This document shows, one piece after another, positions 54,987-64,000 of a stretch of DNA of 64,000 bases. Source of the DNA: Aphanomyces cochlioides (lineage: Eukaryota > Oomycota > Saprolegniomycetes > Saprolegniales > Verrucalvaceae); assembly GCA_019828595.1 (NCBI GenBank), contig JAHQRK010000004.1, positions 3,534,001 to 3,598,000 on the forward strand, in the 5' to 3' direction. Numbering within the stretch: position 1 is the stretch's first letter; each line of letters starts with the position of its first letter. The notes under the pieces were generated by a model. It had not been told where the DNA came from, ran no database searches, and saw only the letters and a program-made list of their open reading frames with translations. The translations under genes and the position numbers were made by a program.

Positions 54987-55610
54987 CTAGTTGTCAGTGG
55001 TGATCTCCTTCTTATCTTTTTTGCCCTTCTTGTCCTTGTTTTTCGTGTCCTTGTCTTTCTTGCCCTCCTTGTCCTTGTTTTTCGTGTCCTTGTCTTTCTT
55101 GCCCTCCTTGTCCTTGTTTTTCTTGTCCTTGTCTTTCTTGCCCTCCTTGTCCTTGTTTTTCTTGTCCTTGTCTTTCTTGCCCTCCTTGTCCTTGTTTTTC
55201 TTATCCTTGTCTTTCTTGCCCTCCTTGTCCTTGTTTTTCTTATCCTTGTCTTTCTTGCCCTCCTTGTTCTTGCCCTTCTTATCCTTGTCTTTCTCGCCCT
55301 CCTTGTCCTTGTTCGTTTTCTTGTCCTTGTTCGTTGTCTTGTCCTTGTTCGTTGTCTTGTCCTTGTTCGTTGTCTTGTCCTTGTTCGTTTTCTTGTCCTT
55401 CTCCTTGTCCTTTCCCACTTCAAGATTACGGTCAATCATCGAACCGTCGACGACATCGCTTCCAATACGAGCTTGAGTAAGAGCCACTTCGTCAAGCAAG
55501 CTTAGATGCATGGCGGGGGCGTCAGCCACTCGAAGCGAACGTGCATCCGTATAGCTTGACGAGATGGCGCTCAAGACAACGACAGCAAGTGCAGGAACAC
55601 AAAACTTCAT
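54987..55610 (-). CDS. Secreted RSLR-motif protein with Lys/Asp-rich tandem repeats
   Basis: 207 residues from the ATG at 55610 (an upstream in-frame ATG at 55646 would bury the signal peptide). Residues 1-19 are a typical signal peptide; SYTDA suggests cleavage just before R-S-L-R at 24-27. A conserved block of about 40 residues follows (LSLLDE, ALTQARIGSD, VDG, NLEV). Residues from about 66 are low-complexity: TNKDK units (18 bp, four copies), then a 13-residue unit of type KNKDKEGKKDKDK (39 bp) repeated about six times. R-x-L-R after a signal peptide recalls oomycete effectors, though those usually have it 30-60 residues in. Secreted; host or cell-wall role unknown. Confidence 0.8.
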   Translation of the reverse strand: MKFCVPALAVVVLSAISSSYTDARSLRVADAPAMHLSLLDEVALTQARIGSDVVDGSMIDRNLEVGKDKEKDKKTNKDKTTNKDKTTNKDKTTNKDKKTNKDKEGEKDKDKKGKNKEGKKDKDKKNKDKEGKKDKDKKNKDKEGKKDKDKKNKDKEGKKDKDKKNKDKEGKKDKDTKNKDKEGKKDKDTKNKDKKGKKDKKEITTDN

Positions 55611-56444
55611 TTTGGATGGATCTGTTGCTTGCGGTGCAAAAGACAAAGTGTGTTCTGTCGAAATGAACGAGGGCGGAGGAGCAACTATGGGTGCTCATTG
55701 TCAATTGTGAAATCGCAGTGCAAGAAGCCACACCTTGTGATGCACCCACAAATGTTTCATGTCCAAAAACCGTACTTCATATCTTTGTATTGGTTTTAAT
55801 AAAAAACTGGAGTCGTGCGGAATAAATTTTGACGCAAGTAAATTGACGCAACAATTGACGCATACAAATTTCAAGTGAAAAAAGTTGATTGTTTCGAACA
55901 TGTTTTCAAACATTTAAAACGTTTGAAATTACACTATTTAACGGTCATGATCGAGGTCAATATAAGAAATGTTTGCGTAAACTTAAAATAGTGTATGCGT
56001 CAATTAATTGAAACATTTTCAAAACATATCAAAATTCCAGTTTTGGACCCAAACGACAATAAAATAAGGTCATCATATCTTTTTCGCAAAAGTTACATTT
56101 AGGCATTCGATTTAATTATATTGATACTTGTATTAATTAATTTTATTTCGCGATTTCCACAAAATACATGGCAAATCGTATTTTGGTCGAGATATGATGG
56201 ACGGAGCCAATCAAAGCATGAAGAAATAGTGAAAATGAGTGAGTTGACAAGATTGACTCAACAGAGGGCCTAAAGCTCATTGCAGAGTCAATTTAGTTTG
56301 TAGAGAGTAAATATATGAGGTGCATTTATATCTAAATTCTTCGGAGGAAGTACCTGTGGAAAAGTGCTCCAAGTTTTTATATAATCACTCAGCGTTCATG
56401 AATTGACCCAGGCGTGAAACTTGTAGAGCAACGATGAGTTACTA

Positions 56445-56925
56445 GGTGCAAGAAGCCACAACAAAGTTCGTGACAGGACATTCTCGAGAAATAGCGAGGA
56501 AACCCCAATGTTGGGTGTCGACAACTGTCTAGAGGACAGTATGCACTCCAATGATGCTGTCACGAGTTCGCACTTCAGAGAGCTCTGACAGACGCACTTA
56601 GACGGGTCCTCCCTGTTGGCTCTTCTTTCGCTGCATCACTGCGTTTCTATGCAGCTTCAGCGGTTAGCCAATCAGGCTCGAGCCCTAGCCCTCGCCCTCT
56701 GGTTTAGCCAATAGGCTTAAGGTTCGTTAGTCCGGTTAGTGTAGACTAGTAACCGAACAATCTCACTTTCCTTTTTGCTCTGTTCTGCACAAGTGGTTTG
56801 TTCACAGCCACTCGTCCGCCAGCCGCTACAACAAAGGTTTCCGCTTTCTGCTTCCTCGCTTCCTCACTTTCAGCTGTCTACACAGCCTTCCGTTCCGTGC
56901 TTGTTCCACCCCTTCCTGACAGGTT
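56445..56925. other. Region between inverted arm and copia relic
   Basis: No gene. CCAAT-type AGCCAATCAG and GTTTAGCCAATAGG occur near 56660-56715. It may include the 5' LTR or leader of the copia element, but no matching 3' LTR was found. Confidence 0.35.
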
Positions 56926-57005
56926 ATGAGCCTTGTAACGCATGCCTCTCCGCCCGTTTATCGCGGCACACCACTCGAATCCCTCGATACTGAGTCGTAC
57001 CCCGC

Positions 57006-58550
57006 TTGGCATACCCAGTTCCTCCAACAAGCCCGTTCTGTTGGCTTCGCAAACTTCTACCTTGCAACTACGTTCCTCCTGATCTCTCCGAGAGCGTGTA
57101 CCCCGATGCTATTCGCGCCGCTGAAGTCCATCGCTACGGCAACACTGCTCTATATAAGATTGACCCCTCCCTGTCCGAAGACGCCCGCAAACTCCGCGAA
57201 AAAGAAATTCAAGACCTCAAAGACTCGGTCATCACCGAGACACTCGAGATCAAATCTGCCGCTGCCTTGGAGAAGCTCAAGTCTGAAGCGCACCTCTTTC
57301 TTACCTCTGCGCTCAGCACGAAAGTCATCCAAGAACTTCCCACCGACAGCGATCCCTATGCTTACTATCGCCTTGTGGTCACTCGTTTCGAAAACCATCC
57401 CTCTCGCAAAGATCCTTCCACCATTTTGCGTGCCGAACGTTCCGTTTCCTGGACTGCCGACATGCCCTCTGAAATGGCCATGAACATCCTCCTTGAACAT
57501 CAGTCCAACTTTCGCAACGCTATGCAACCCTCCAACTGGGAATCGCTTTCTAGCGAAGCCTATGCTACACGTTTTTGGAACTTACGCTACCTTGTACGAG
57601 TCTCCGAGCTCTTTCGTGATGAAGAAGCCGTCTGGACCGCGCTCCACACGCTCATTACTGATGCCCAGAAGGATGGCGGCACAGTTCCCACTCCAGCGCT
57701 AGTCCAAGCCAAAGTTGTCGACTGTCTCCGGTCAGCCACTCTCCGTTCTTCCAACTACGGCACTCCAACGTCCGCCACAACTCGGGCTGCTACGATCAAT
57801 CCGGCTATCTCCTATACTCCTTCGGTGCCTCCCGGCTATCCATATTCGAACCCTCCATCTCAACTTGCTGCCTACGCACACATCTCGCATTCCACTCCTG
57901 CTCCTGCTCCTGTACACTCTTATGACATTTCCCCTGCCGATTCCAAACACAAACCTGTGACTCCTCGAAACACTGTTGCTGCAGCCCTCCAAAAGCAATA
58001 CACCGAATTCCTTGCTTCCATCTTACCTTTTTTCTCTAAGGATCAATCTCATATTCATGTGCCTTACCCTGAGTGCCTTCGACTTACACCCGCTCTTTCC
58101 TCATCAACTGCTTCGTCAGTAACTCCCTCTTCCATTCCTTCTACTCATCCAACATTTTGGAACGCATTTCACAACATTCTTGCTACCCCACGACCCGCTC
58201 TACTTCTCGACACACCTCCTGTTTCCTCCGACTATTTCTACAGTCTCATTTCCGATTCCAAACTCTCAAACCAAGATCTTGCTCGTCTTTGGCATCGCCG
58301 TTTGGGTCATCCTGGTCAAGGTGCCATCAATCATATGCTCAAAAATCATCCTGAACTTCAATTTTCAAACCGCGACACTTACACGAAATCCTATGTGAAA
58401 CGTGCGCATATGCCAAGTCCAAGTGATCTCCTTCAATTCCAGCGCTGTCTTCCGTGCGCGTACCTTCCTATCCCTCGTTCACTCCGATATTTGGGGTCCA
58501 TGCCCATTTCCATCTCCAAGTGGCAACAAATTCTTTGTCGTGTTCGTTGA
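57006..58550 (+). pseudogene. Copia gag and pre-integrase region
   Basis: 514-residue frame. The gag part has the helical UBN2-type region (SEMAMNILLEHQSNFRNA, WNLRYLVRV). A Pro/Ser-rich segment replaces the expected CCHC knuckle and aspartic protease, and LARLWHRRLGHPGQGAINHM is the GAG-pre-integrase motif. The first residues of gag (56926 on) are in another frame, shifting near 57070. Confidence 0.7.
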
Positions 58551-59823
58551 CGACTACTCCCGATACACCTGGGCTTATCCGATTCAACGCCGTTCTGACC
58601 TTTACTCTATCTACGAGCAATTCCGTCTCGATGCCTTCTCTCTCTTCAAAAGAGACGTTGATTTACTTCACCATGCACAGCCCACCGACATTGGCACCCT
58701 TCGCAGTGACAACGCCGGAGAATATGAACGGCTAGCCCGCATCATCTATCCCAAGTGTCACACCCGCTTTACCTTTTCCAATGCCTATTCTCCTCAACAA
58801 AATGGTGTTGCTGAACGCCGCATTGGCATTCTTGCCCAGAAGATCCGAGCCATGCTCATTGAGGGATCACTCCCCAAATTTCTATGGGCTACTGCTCTTG
58901 ACTATGCCGCATGGCTTACCAATATTCTCCCATCTACTTCCAACGATGGTCAGTCTCCGTACTACCGTGTCTTTAAAACACACTCTTCACTTAGCTACGT
59001 CAAAACCTTCGGCTGTACTGCCTTCGTGCATATCCAACAGGAAGCTCGTCCTTCCAAATTGGATCCATATTCCCTCAAAACTATGTTTGTTGGCCTTCCC
59101 TCCAACCGCAAAGATGTCTCCTTCTTCGAGTCCGAATGTCCTTCCATCAACTCCATTGAAGCTGCCGCTGCCTATCAACTTCGCGCCAAGAACGATCCCA
59201 ACTTTATCCCGACACTGGAACCCAATGCTCCACTACCTCCGCTTCATACTGCTCTCGATCGTCCCAACACAATCTCACTTCATCAACCAACTCCAAGTCC
59301 AATCTCCCTCTTCACCCGCTACTCAACCATGGAAGCTGATTTCCCCATTTTGTGCTCACATGTCTCCGTTCCAACTCCCACTCTCCATCATCATTTTCCC
59401 AACACCTCTGGAACTCCCTCCTTGGCCTTCATGCCAACCCTCACACTGCACTCTTTCTCCTCCAAGTATCCATCCATGGACACCACTCCCTCCAAGGGCC
59501 ATCCTTTTCTAGCTCTCACAGCTTCATCTTCACTTCCTTATTTCACATTCCCTTCTCCACCTTCCACTTCCTCATCCCAAATTTTCCTTCAACCTTTTAC
59601 GGTATATGCATTACTTGCATCGCGTGTACAAGACTCCTCCGACCCCACTTCCTGGAAAGACGCCACAACCCGCCCTGACAAGGACAAGTGGATTATTGTA
59701 AAGCCATCGGAGGTAGTGTGGAGGAACACACATCGATCTTTGTGTAGTCGGGTGAAACCAAGAGAAAGCATGAATTCGGCGAATGTCCAGTACCAGAGAT
59801 GGGGAGCTTGTTTGAGACCGTAG
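58402..59823 (+). pseudogene. Copia integrase region
   Basis: Integrase core with HSDIWGPCPFPSPSGNKFFV (first Asp), TLRSDNAGEYER (second Asp) and SPQQNGVAERRIG (Glu), then the copia-type GKxLPKFLWATAL-like helix and the YKVFKT/CTAFVH region. Followed by a Ser/Pro-rich linker up to DPTSWKDATTRPDKDKW at 59640-59690, where the inversion begins. Confidence 0.8.
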
Positions 59824-60240
59824 AGGCTCTTTTTGAGTCGGCGAACGTAGTCGCGGCGGGATTGAGAAGTGACGAATGAGCCAGGAGGCTGCTCCATGTA
59901 AATAAGGCAGTCAATGTTGCCATTGAGAAAGCAGTTTTCGCATCCACTTGATGACATTCAAGTTCGTAGACCGCCACCAGTGTAAAGAGGAAACGAAGTA
60001 CCTCGAGGCGGACAACGGGAGCGAAAATTTCGGTGTAGTCAACACCATGTTCCTGGAGAAAGCCTTTGGCAACGATGCGGGCTTTGTAGATGCCACCGGG
60101 TTTGAGACGAAACACCCATCGGCAGGGGAGGACTTTTTGAGAGGAATCTCGACGAACTAATTCGTATGTTCCATTGGAAAGGAGGGACTTGTATTCTTCT
60201 TGTGCAGCAGCAATACTGCGAAACTGTTGTTGAACGATTT
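59690..60240 (-). pseudogene. Inverted piece of copia reverse transcriptase
   Basis: Read on the minus strand from about 60225: AAAQEEYKSLLSNGTYELV, CRWVFRLK, ARIVAKGFLQEHGVDYTEIF, VDAKTAF, then (with a shift) YMEQPPGSF and KSLYGLKQAPHLWY. This is the N-terminal half of RVT_2, in opposite orientation to the integrase before it and the RNase H after it. The C-terminal end of the piece stops just before the YVDD box would appear. Confidence 0.8.
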
Positions 60241-61059
60241 GACATGGCGTCTTCGAACCCTGTCCATACTCCTTTCGAATCCTCCAAGCAACTCTCAAAA
60301 TCTCAATGTGCTACTACTCCTGATGATATTTCATTTATGGCTTCCAAGCCATATCGCTCCCTTGTTGGTAGCCTGATGTACCTAGCTATGGGTACCCGAC
60401 CTGATCTAGCATATCCTCTCCAACAACTTAGTCAATTTCTTGACAATCCTGGTCCTGCTCACTGGCGTGCTGCGAAACGTGCCCTACGATACCTCAACGG
60501 TACTCGCTCCCGCGGCCTCCTTCTTGGCGGCAGTGACTCCGTTCACAATCCATTCCTATCTGCCTACGTCGATGCGAACTATGCAAACTGCAAAGACACA
60601 CGTCGTTGTGTTAGCGGCTACGTCCTACTCTTTCTCGGAAGCCCCATTTCATGGCTGGCAAAGAAACAGAACATTGTTACTCTTAGCACTACTGAAGCTG
60701 AGTTTGTGGCTCTTGCCCTCTGTATTCAAGAATGTTTATACATTCAACAACTTGCCTCCGAGCTCAAACAGTCTTCTGACCAACCTGTTATCATCTACGA
60801 AGATAACTAGTCCACAATCCATATCGCTCAAAACTCCGAGCATCATGGACGCTCCAAGCACATTGATGTGCGTTACATGTTAGTTCGCGACCTTGTCGAA
60901 GCGAAACATTTTGAATTACGCTACTGCAATACCAAGCAACAACTTGCTGACTTCTTCACCAAAGCTCATCCTGAGCCTGCCTTCAAATACTTCTGCAAAC
61001 GTCTTCGACTTCTGTCCGTAACGGAATTTACTCATTCGGGTGGCTTAGCTTCGTCCTAA
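60166..61059 (+). pseudogene. Copia reverse transcriptase 3' part and RNase H
   Basis: From about 60200: YCETVVERFDMASSNPV, RSLVGSLMYLAMGTRPDLAY and the RNase H region with DANYANC, TLSTTEAEFVAL and (after a TAG at 60808-60810 where CAG is usual, in EDN-Q-ST) SKHIDVRYMLVRDLV and LADFFTKA, ending at 61059. Confidence 0.8.
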
Positions 61060-61065
61060 AGCACA

Positions 61066-61905
61066 CACTTCCCTTCATTTCTCTTTTCACTGCGTGACAA
61101 GTTATAGTTTGCATTTACTAGCACCTTCCACTTCTTTTTGAGAATTCCAAAGGATGTTTCAACAACTATGCGTGCTTTCGAATGATCTCAATGTTATATA
61201 GAATATCGACATCACGTACTTCATGAGGGTTGGATGCATAGAAACCATGGGATGTGAGAGCCTTAAGAATTGCTCGCATGCAATCAGTCGATACATGCTC
61301 TATTGGCCAAACCTTTGTCTTTGAAATAGTTGCTCCTGTACCCGGCAGGACACACCGGTAGCTAGGAACTGAATTGTAATGAGAACTACAGAGCGGGTGT
61401 CCATTCGAGTTGGAATATATGGTCGGCAAATGTCAATAAGCAAGTCAATCGCCATTTTTGGCAGTCGCATGTGGTCTCTGTACAGATCGTCACCTCCACG
61501 AGGCAGGTGGTTCTGCAAGGCCAGAAAGTCAACAAAGCTACACTCTGGTCGCACAAATCTCTGTTCGGGTGGTTTGTCTTCATCGGAATCTGCGTCAATA
61601 ACCTCAATCATTATGCCCATGACATGTGCAAGCGCCAAAAGGATGTGCCCGACTGCATCATCCTCATCCATGCTGTAGTGCCTGCAAAATATTATCGTCC
61701 ATCTACCACCAGTCACAAAAATAACCACCAAATAAACACCTCTGGACATGTTTTTTTCTCGAGTTATTTCAGTGGGAAATTGATTTTGGGGCAAAGTCAA
61801 AACACAAAATCGTGTTCGCTGACATCTCAAAGTAACTGGATATTTCTCAGAAAATAACCGATTTTGAGCAAATAACTGGGTTATTTTGCTTCAACGAACA
61901 CAGCC
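61066..61905 (-). pseudogene. PIF/Harbinger transposase remnant with its right end
   Basis: Minus strand from about 61830: N-terminal region (MRLPKMAIDLLIDICRPYIP, TIQFLATG), a frame change, then VLPGTGATISKTKV; the DDE centre is missing and the frame resumes with RIVVETSFGILKKKW at about 61150, the C-terminal Glu block. GGCTGTGTTCGTTGAAGC ends at 61905, followed by TAA, similar in form to the intact element's end. Confidence 0.7.
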
Positions 61906-62872
61906 TAAGACTTATATATCTAGAGACATTGTTTCGTCTTTCTCGATGGATCATATCCACATTGCCCTCACATGCTTTTATCAACCCTAGTGTAGCTAGT
62001 GTGGAAATTCCGGGACATTTCTGTCTCCTAGAATCACCTTGTAACTCGTCGTTGCTCTACAAGTTTCACGCCTGGGTCAATTCATGAACGCTGAGTGATT
62101 ATATAAAAACTTGGAGCACTTTTCCACAGGTACTTCCTCCGAAGAATTTAGATATAAATGCACCTCATATATTTACTCTCTACAAACTAAATTGACTCTG
62201 CAATGAGCTTTAGGCCCTCTGTTGAGTCAATCTTGTCAACTCACTCATTTTCACTATTTCTTCATGCTTTGATTGGCTCCGTCCATCATATCTCGACCAA
62301 AATACGATTTGCCATGTATTTTGTGGAAATCGCGAAATAAAATTAATTAATACAAGTATCAATATAATTAAATCGAATGCCTAAATGTAACTTTTGCGAA
62401 AAAGATATGATGACCTTATTTTATTGTCGTTTGGGTCCAAAACTGGAATTTTGATATGTTTTGAAAATGTTTCAATTAATTGACGCATACACTATTTTAA
62501 GTTTACGCAAACATTTCTTATATTGACCTCGATCATGACCGTTAAATAGTGTAATTTCAAACGTTTTAAATGTTTGAAAACATGTTCGAAACAATCAACT
62601 TTTTTCACTTGAAATTTGTATGCGTCAATTGTTGCGTCAATTTACTTGCGTCAAAATTTATTCCGCACGACTCCAGTTTTTTATTAAAACCAATACAAAG
62701 ATATGAAGTACGGTTTTTGGACATGAAACATTTGTGGGTGCATCACAAGGTGTGGCTTCTTGCACTGCGATTTCACAATTGACAATGAGCACCCATAGTT
62801 GCTCCTCCGCCCTCGTTCATTTCGACAGAACACACTTTGTCTTTTGCACCGCAAGCAACAGATCCATCCAAA

Positions 62873-63496
62873 ATGAAGTTTTGTGTTCCTGCACTTGCTG
62901 TCGTTGTCTTGAGCGCCATCTCGTCAAGCTATACGGATGCACGTTCGCTTCGAGTGGCTGACGCCCCCGCCATGCATCTAAGCTTGCTTGACGAAGTGGC
63001 TCTTACTCAAGCTCGTATTGGAAGCGATGTCGTCGACGGTTCGATGATTGACCGTAATCTTGAAGTGGGAAAGGACAAGGAGAAGGACAAGAAAACGAAC
63101 AAGGACAAGACAACGAACAAGGACAAGACAACGAACAAGGACAAGACAACGAACAAGGACAAGAAAACGAACAAGGACAAGGAGGGCGAGAAAGACAAGG
63201 ATAAGAAGGGCAAGAACAAGGAGGGCAAGAAAGACAAGGATAAGAAAAACAAGGACAAGGAGGGCAAGAAAGACAAGGATAAGAAAAACAAGGACAAGGA
63301 GGGCAAGAAAGACAAGGACAAGAAAAACAAGGACAAGGAGGGCAAGAAAGACAAGGACAAGAAAAACAAGGACAAGGAGGGCAAGAAAGACAAGGACACG
63401 AAAAACAAGGACAAGGAGGGCAAGAAAGACAAGGACACGAAAAACAAGGACAAGAAGGGCAAAAAAGATAAGAAGGAGATCACCACTGACAACTAG
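62873..63496 (+). CDS. Secreted RSLR-motif protein with Lys/Asp-rich repeats, second copy
   Basis: Same 207-residue protein as 54987-55610, base-for-base mirrored. Signal peptide, R-S-L-R at 24-27, conserved block, TNKDK repeats, then KNKDKEGKKDKDK-type repeats of 39 bp. The even spacing of near-identical repeat units in both copies means either the duplication is very recent or the arms are kept alike by gene conversion. Confidence 0.8.
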   Translation: MKFCVPALAVVVLSAISSSYTDARSLRVADAPAMHLSLLDEVALTQARIGSDVVDGSMIDRNLEVGKDKEKDKKTNKDKTTNKDKTTNKDKTTNKDKKTNKDKEGEKDKDKKGKNKEGKKDKDKKNKDKEGKKDKDKKNKDKEGKKDKDKKNKDKEGKKDKDKKNKDKEGKKDKDTKNKDKEGKKDKDTKNKDKKGKKDKKEITTDN

Positions 63497-63842
63497 TCAA
63501 GGCGAAGACCAGCACAGTAGGTAGTATGTTTGCGAAGTTCAAGGGGCTGATGGTCAAGTCCCCAGCGGCTGCGCCAGCTGAAGCGCATCGTCTTTGTAGG
63601 AAGAAAGAGGAGTAAGGAAAGAAACTTCAGATGACTTGATGCATCCTGGTTAGTCTACGTGAGAAGGCTAGAACCCCATAAAATTTCAAAAGGTTGAACT
63701 TGCTTCGACTAAGAATGCACGTTGGGCACAACTGTTTGGGCTTCAATGTCGCTGCTGTGCGGTCGGAAGAAGAGCACCAACACTACATTCCGAGTGAGCT
63801 CGTCATGAGAGCCTGTGGTATGGTGAAAGGTTAACGTAAGGA

Positions 63843-64000
63843 CCTCGTGGAAATGTCAATATCTCCAACTCCACGACGAACTAAAGCGCGATGCTGTGTC
63901 ATTTATGGCCTCATCAAAGTGGCGGCACGCCCTTATGGCCAATCTGCCGCCTTCCTGATGAGACAAAAAGAAACCCCTTCGCGGCGCTCCCTCCTCCAAG
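63843..64000 (+). repeat. Dispersed hairpin repeat, copy C
   Basis: Third copy, running into the window end. ATATCTCCA precedes the stem CTCATCAAAGTGGCGGCA / TGCCGCCTTCCTGATGAG, followed by GAAACCCCTTCGCGG and CTCCCTCCTCC. Confidence 0.6.

Larger units (their letters stand above)
54483..56444. repeat. Left arm of large inverted duplication
   Basis: Reverse complement of 62039-64000: every position p pairs with 118483 minus p and no indel was found in the parts compared. The arm contains the hairpin repeat, a secreted-protein gene and the ~280-bp dispersed repeat. Mismatches appear only near the inner end (about 56438). The right arm is cut by the window end, so the true duplication may be longer. 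Confidence 0.9.
56926..61059. mobile_element. Ty1/copia retrotransposon relic, internally rearranged
   Basis: Order in the window: gag-like region, GAG-pre-integrase, integrase, then an inverted piece of reverse transcriptase, then the 3' part of reverse transcriptase and RNase H. The zinc knuckle and protease between gag and pre-integrase, and the YVDD catalytic box of reverse transcriptase, are not seen. No LTR pair was found. Non-autonomous and incapable of retrotransposition as it stands. Confidence 0.8.
62039..64000. repeat. Right arm of large inverted duplication (to window end)
   Basis: See left arm. The copy of the secreted-protein gene here is identical at the protein level to that at 54987-55610, and adjacent short frames are identical too. 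The arm continues beyond the window. Confidence 0.9.

Noticed and set aside
54959..55435. Arg/Thr-rich 158-residue frame (RTRKTRTR-type repeats)
   Set aside because: Out-of-frame shadow of the same tandem repeat; lacks the signal peptide and conserved block.
54991..55476. Leu/Ser/Phe-rich 161-residue frame that looks like a multi-pass membrane protein
   Set aside because: It is the antisense of the Lys/Asp repeat tail; composition is forced by the repeat. Same for 63007-63492.
56445..56925. 5' LTR of the copia element
   Set aside because: No matching 3' copy after 61059, so not supported.
63048..63496. 39-bp tandem repeats considered as a CRISPR array
   Set aside because: Units are contiguous, coding and have no unique spacers; nuclear eukaryotic context.

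Overview
The window is nuclear DNA of an oomycete, most likely a saprolegnialean close to Aphanomyces. This is inference from three things seen in the sequence: compact intron-rich genes with introns of about 37-56 nt, intergenic gaps as short as 22-75 bp with many divergent or convergent pairs, and ankyrin-repeat, Crypton and MULE families of oomycete style. No tRNA, rRNA or CRISPR array was seen. Gene models were spliced by hand: for the well-conserved genes all exon phases close and the products align with their families.

Positions 1-28.5 kb are mostly host genes: RPA3 (+), a CFAP119-like axonemal protein (-), a PDHX-like pyruvate dehydrogenase component (-), an MST/Hippo-type kinase with a SARAH tail (+), the retromer subunit VPS35 (+), a 660-residue unknown (-), a 344-residue unknown (+), a Rieske [2Fe-2S] protein (+), a broken ankyrin-repeat gene (+), a LarA-type lactate racemase homologue (-) sharing a 75-bp divergent promoter with a soluble-type transhydrogenase (+), a small Cys/His protein (+), a glucokinase with a C-terminal membrane anchor (-), a decayed Crypton (22.6-25.2 kb), and ribonucleotide reductase large subunit (+).

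Positions 28.5-38.7 kb are a transposon block. A PIF/Harbinger element with both its genes and intact TTA target duplications sits inside an older repeat. A MULE with inverted ends and a 10-bp target duplication (33.04-38.71 kb) carries a decayed transposase, a zinc-finger ORF and a nested Tc1/mariner relic. The MULE lies directly upstream of YJU2 (+), which converges on GET3 (-).

Positions 41-64 kb are accessory. They hold MITEs of at least two superfamilies, a second MULE-like element, a pogo-type HTH fragment, a transposase relic, and a family of small secreted proteins with an RSLR/RALR motif at residues 24-27 followed by Lys-rich repeats (one broken copy at 43.6 kb, one at 53.4 kb, two copies in the duplication). 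The last two sit in the arms of an inverted duplication of at least 1,962 bp with no indels (54,483-56,444 and 62,039-64,000). The arms surround a rearranged Ty1/copia relic and a Harbinger remnant.

Host promoters reuse three short motifs: a palindromic TATCCGGATA box, a GCCAATCA (CCAAT) box, and an E2F-like GGCGCG site in front of the two DNA-synthesis genes, RPA3 and RNR1.
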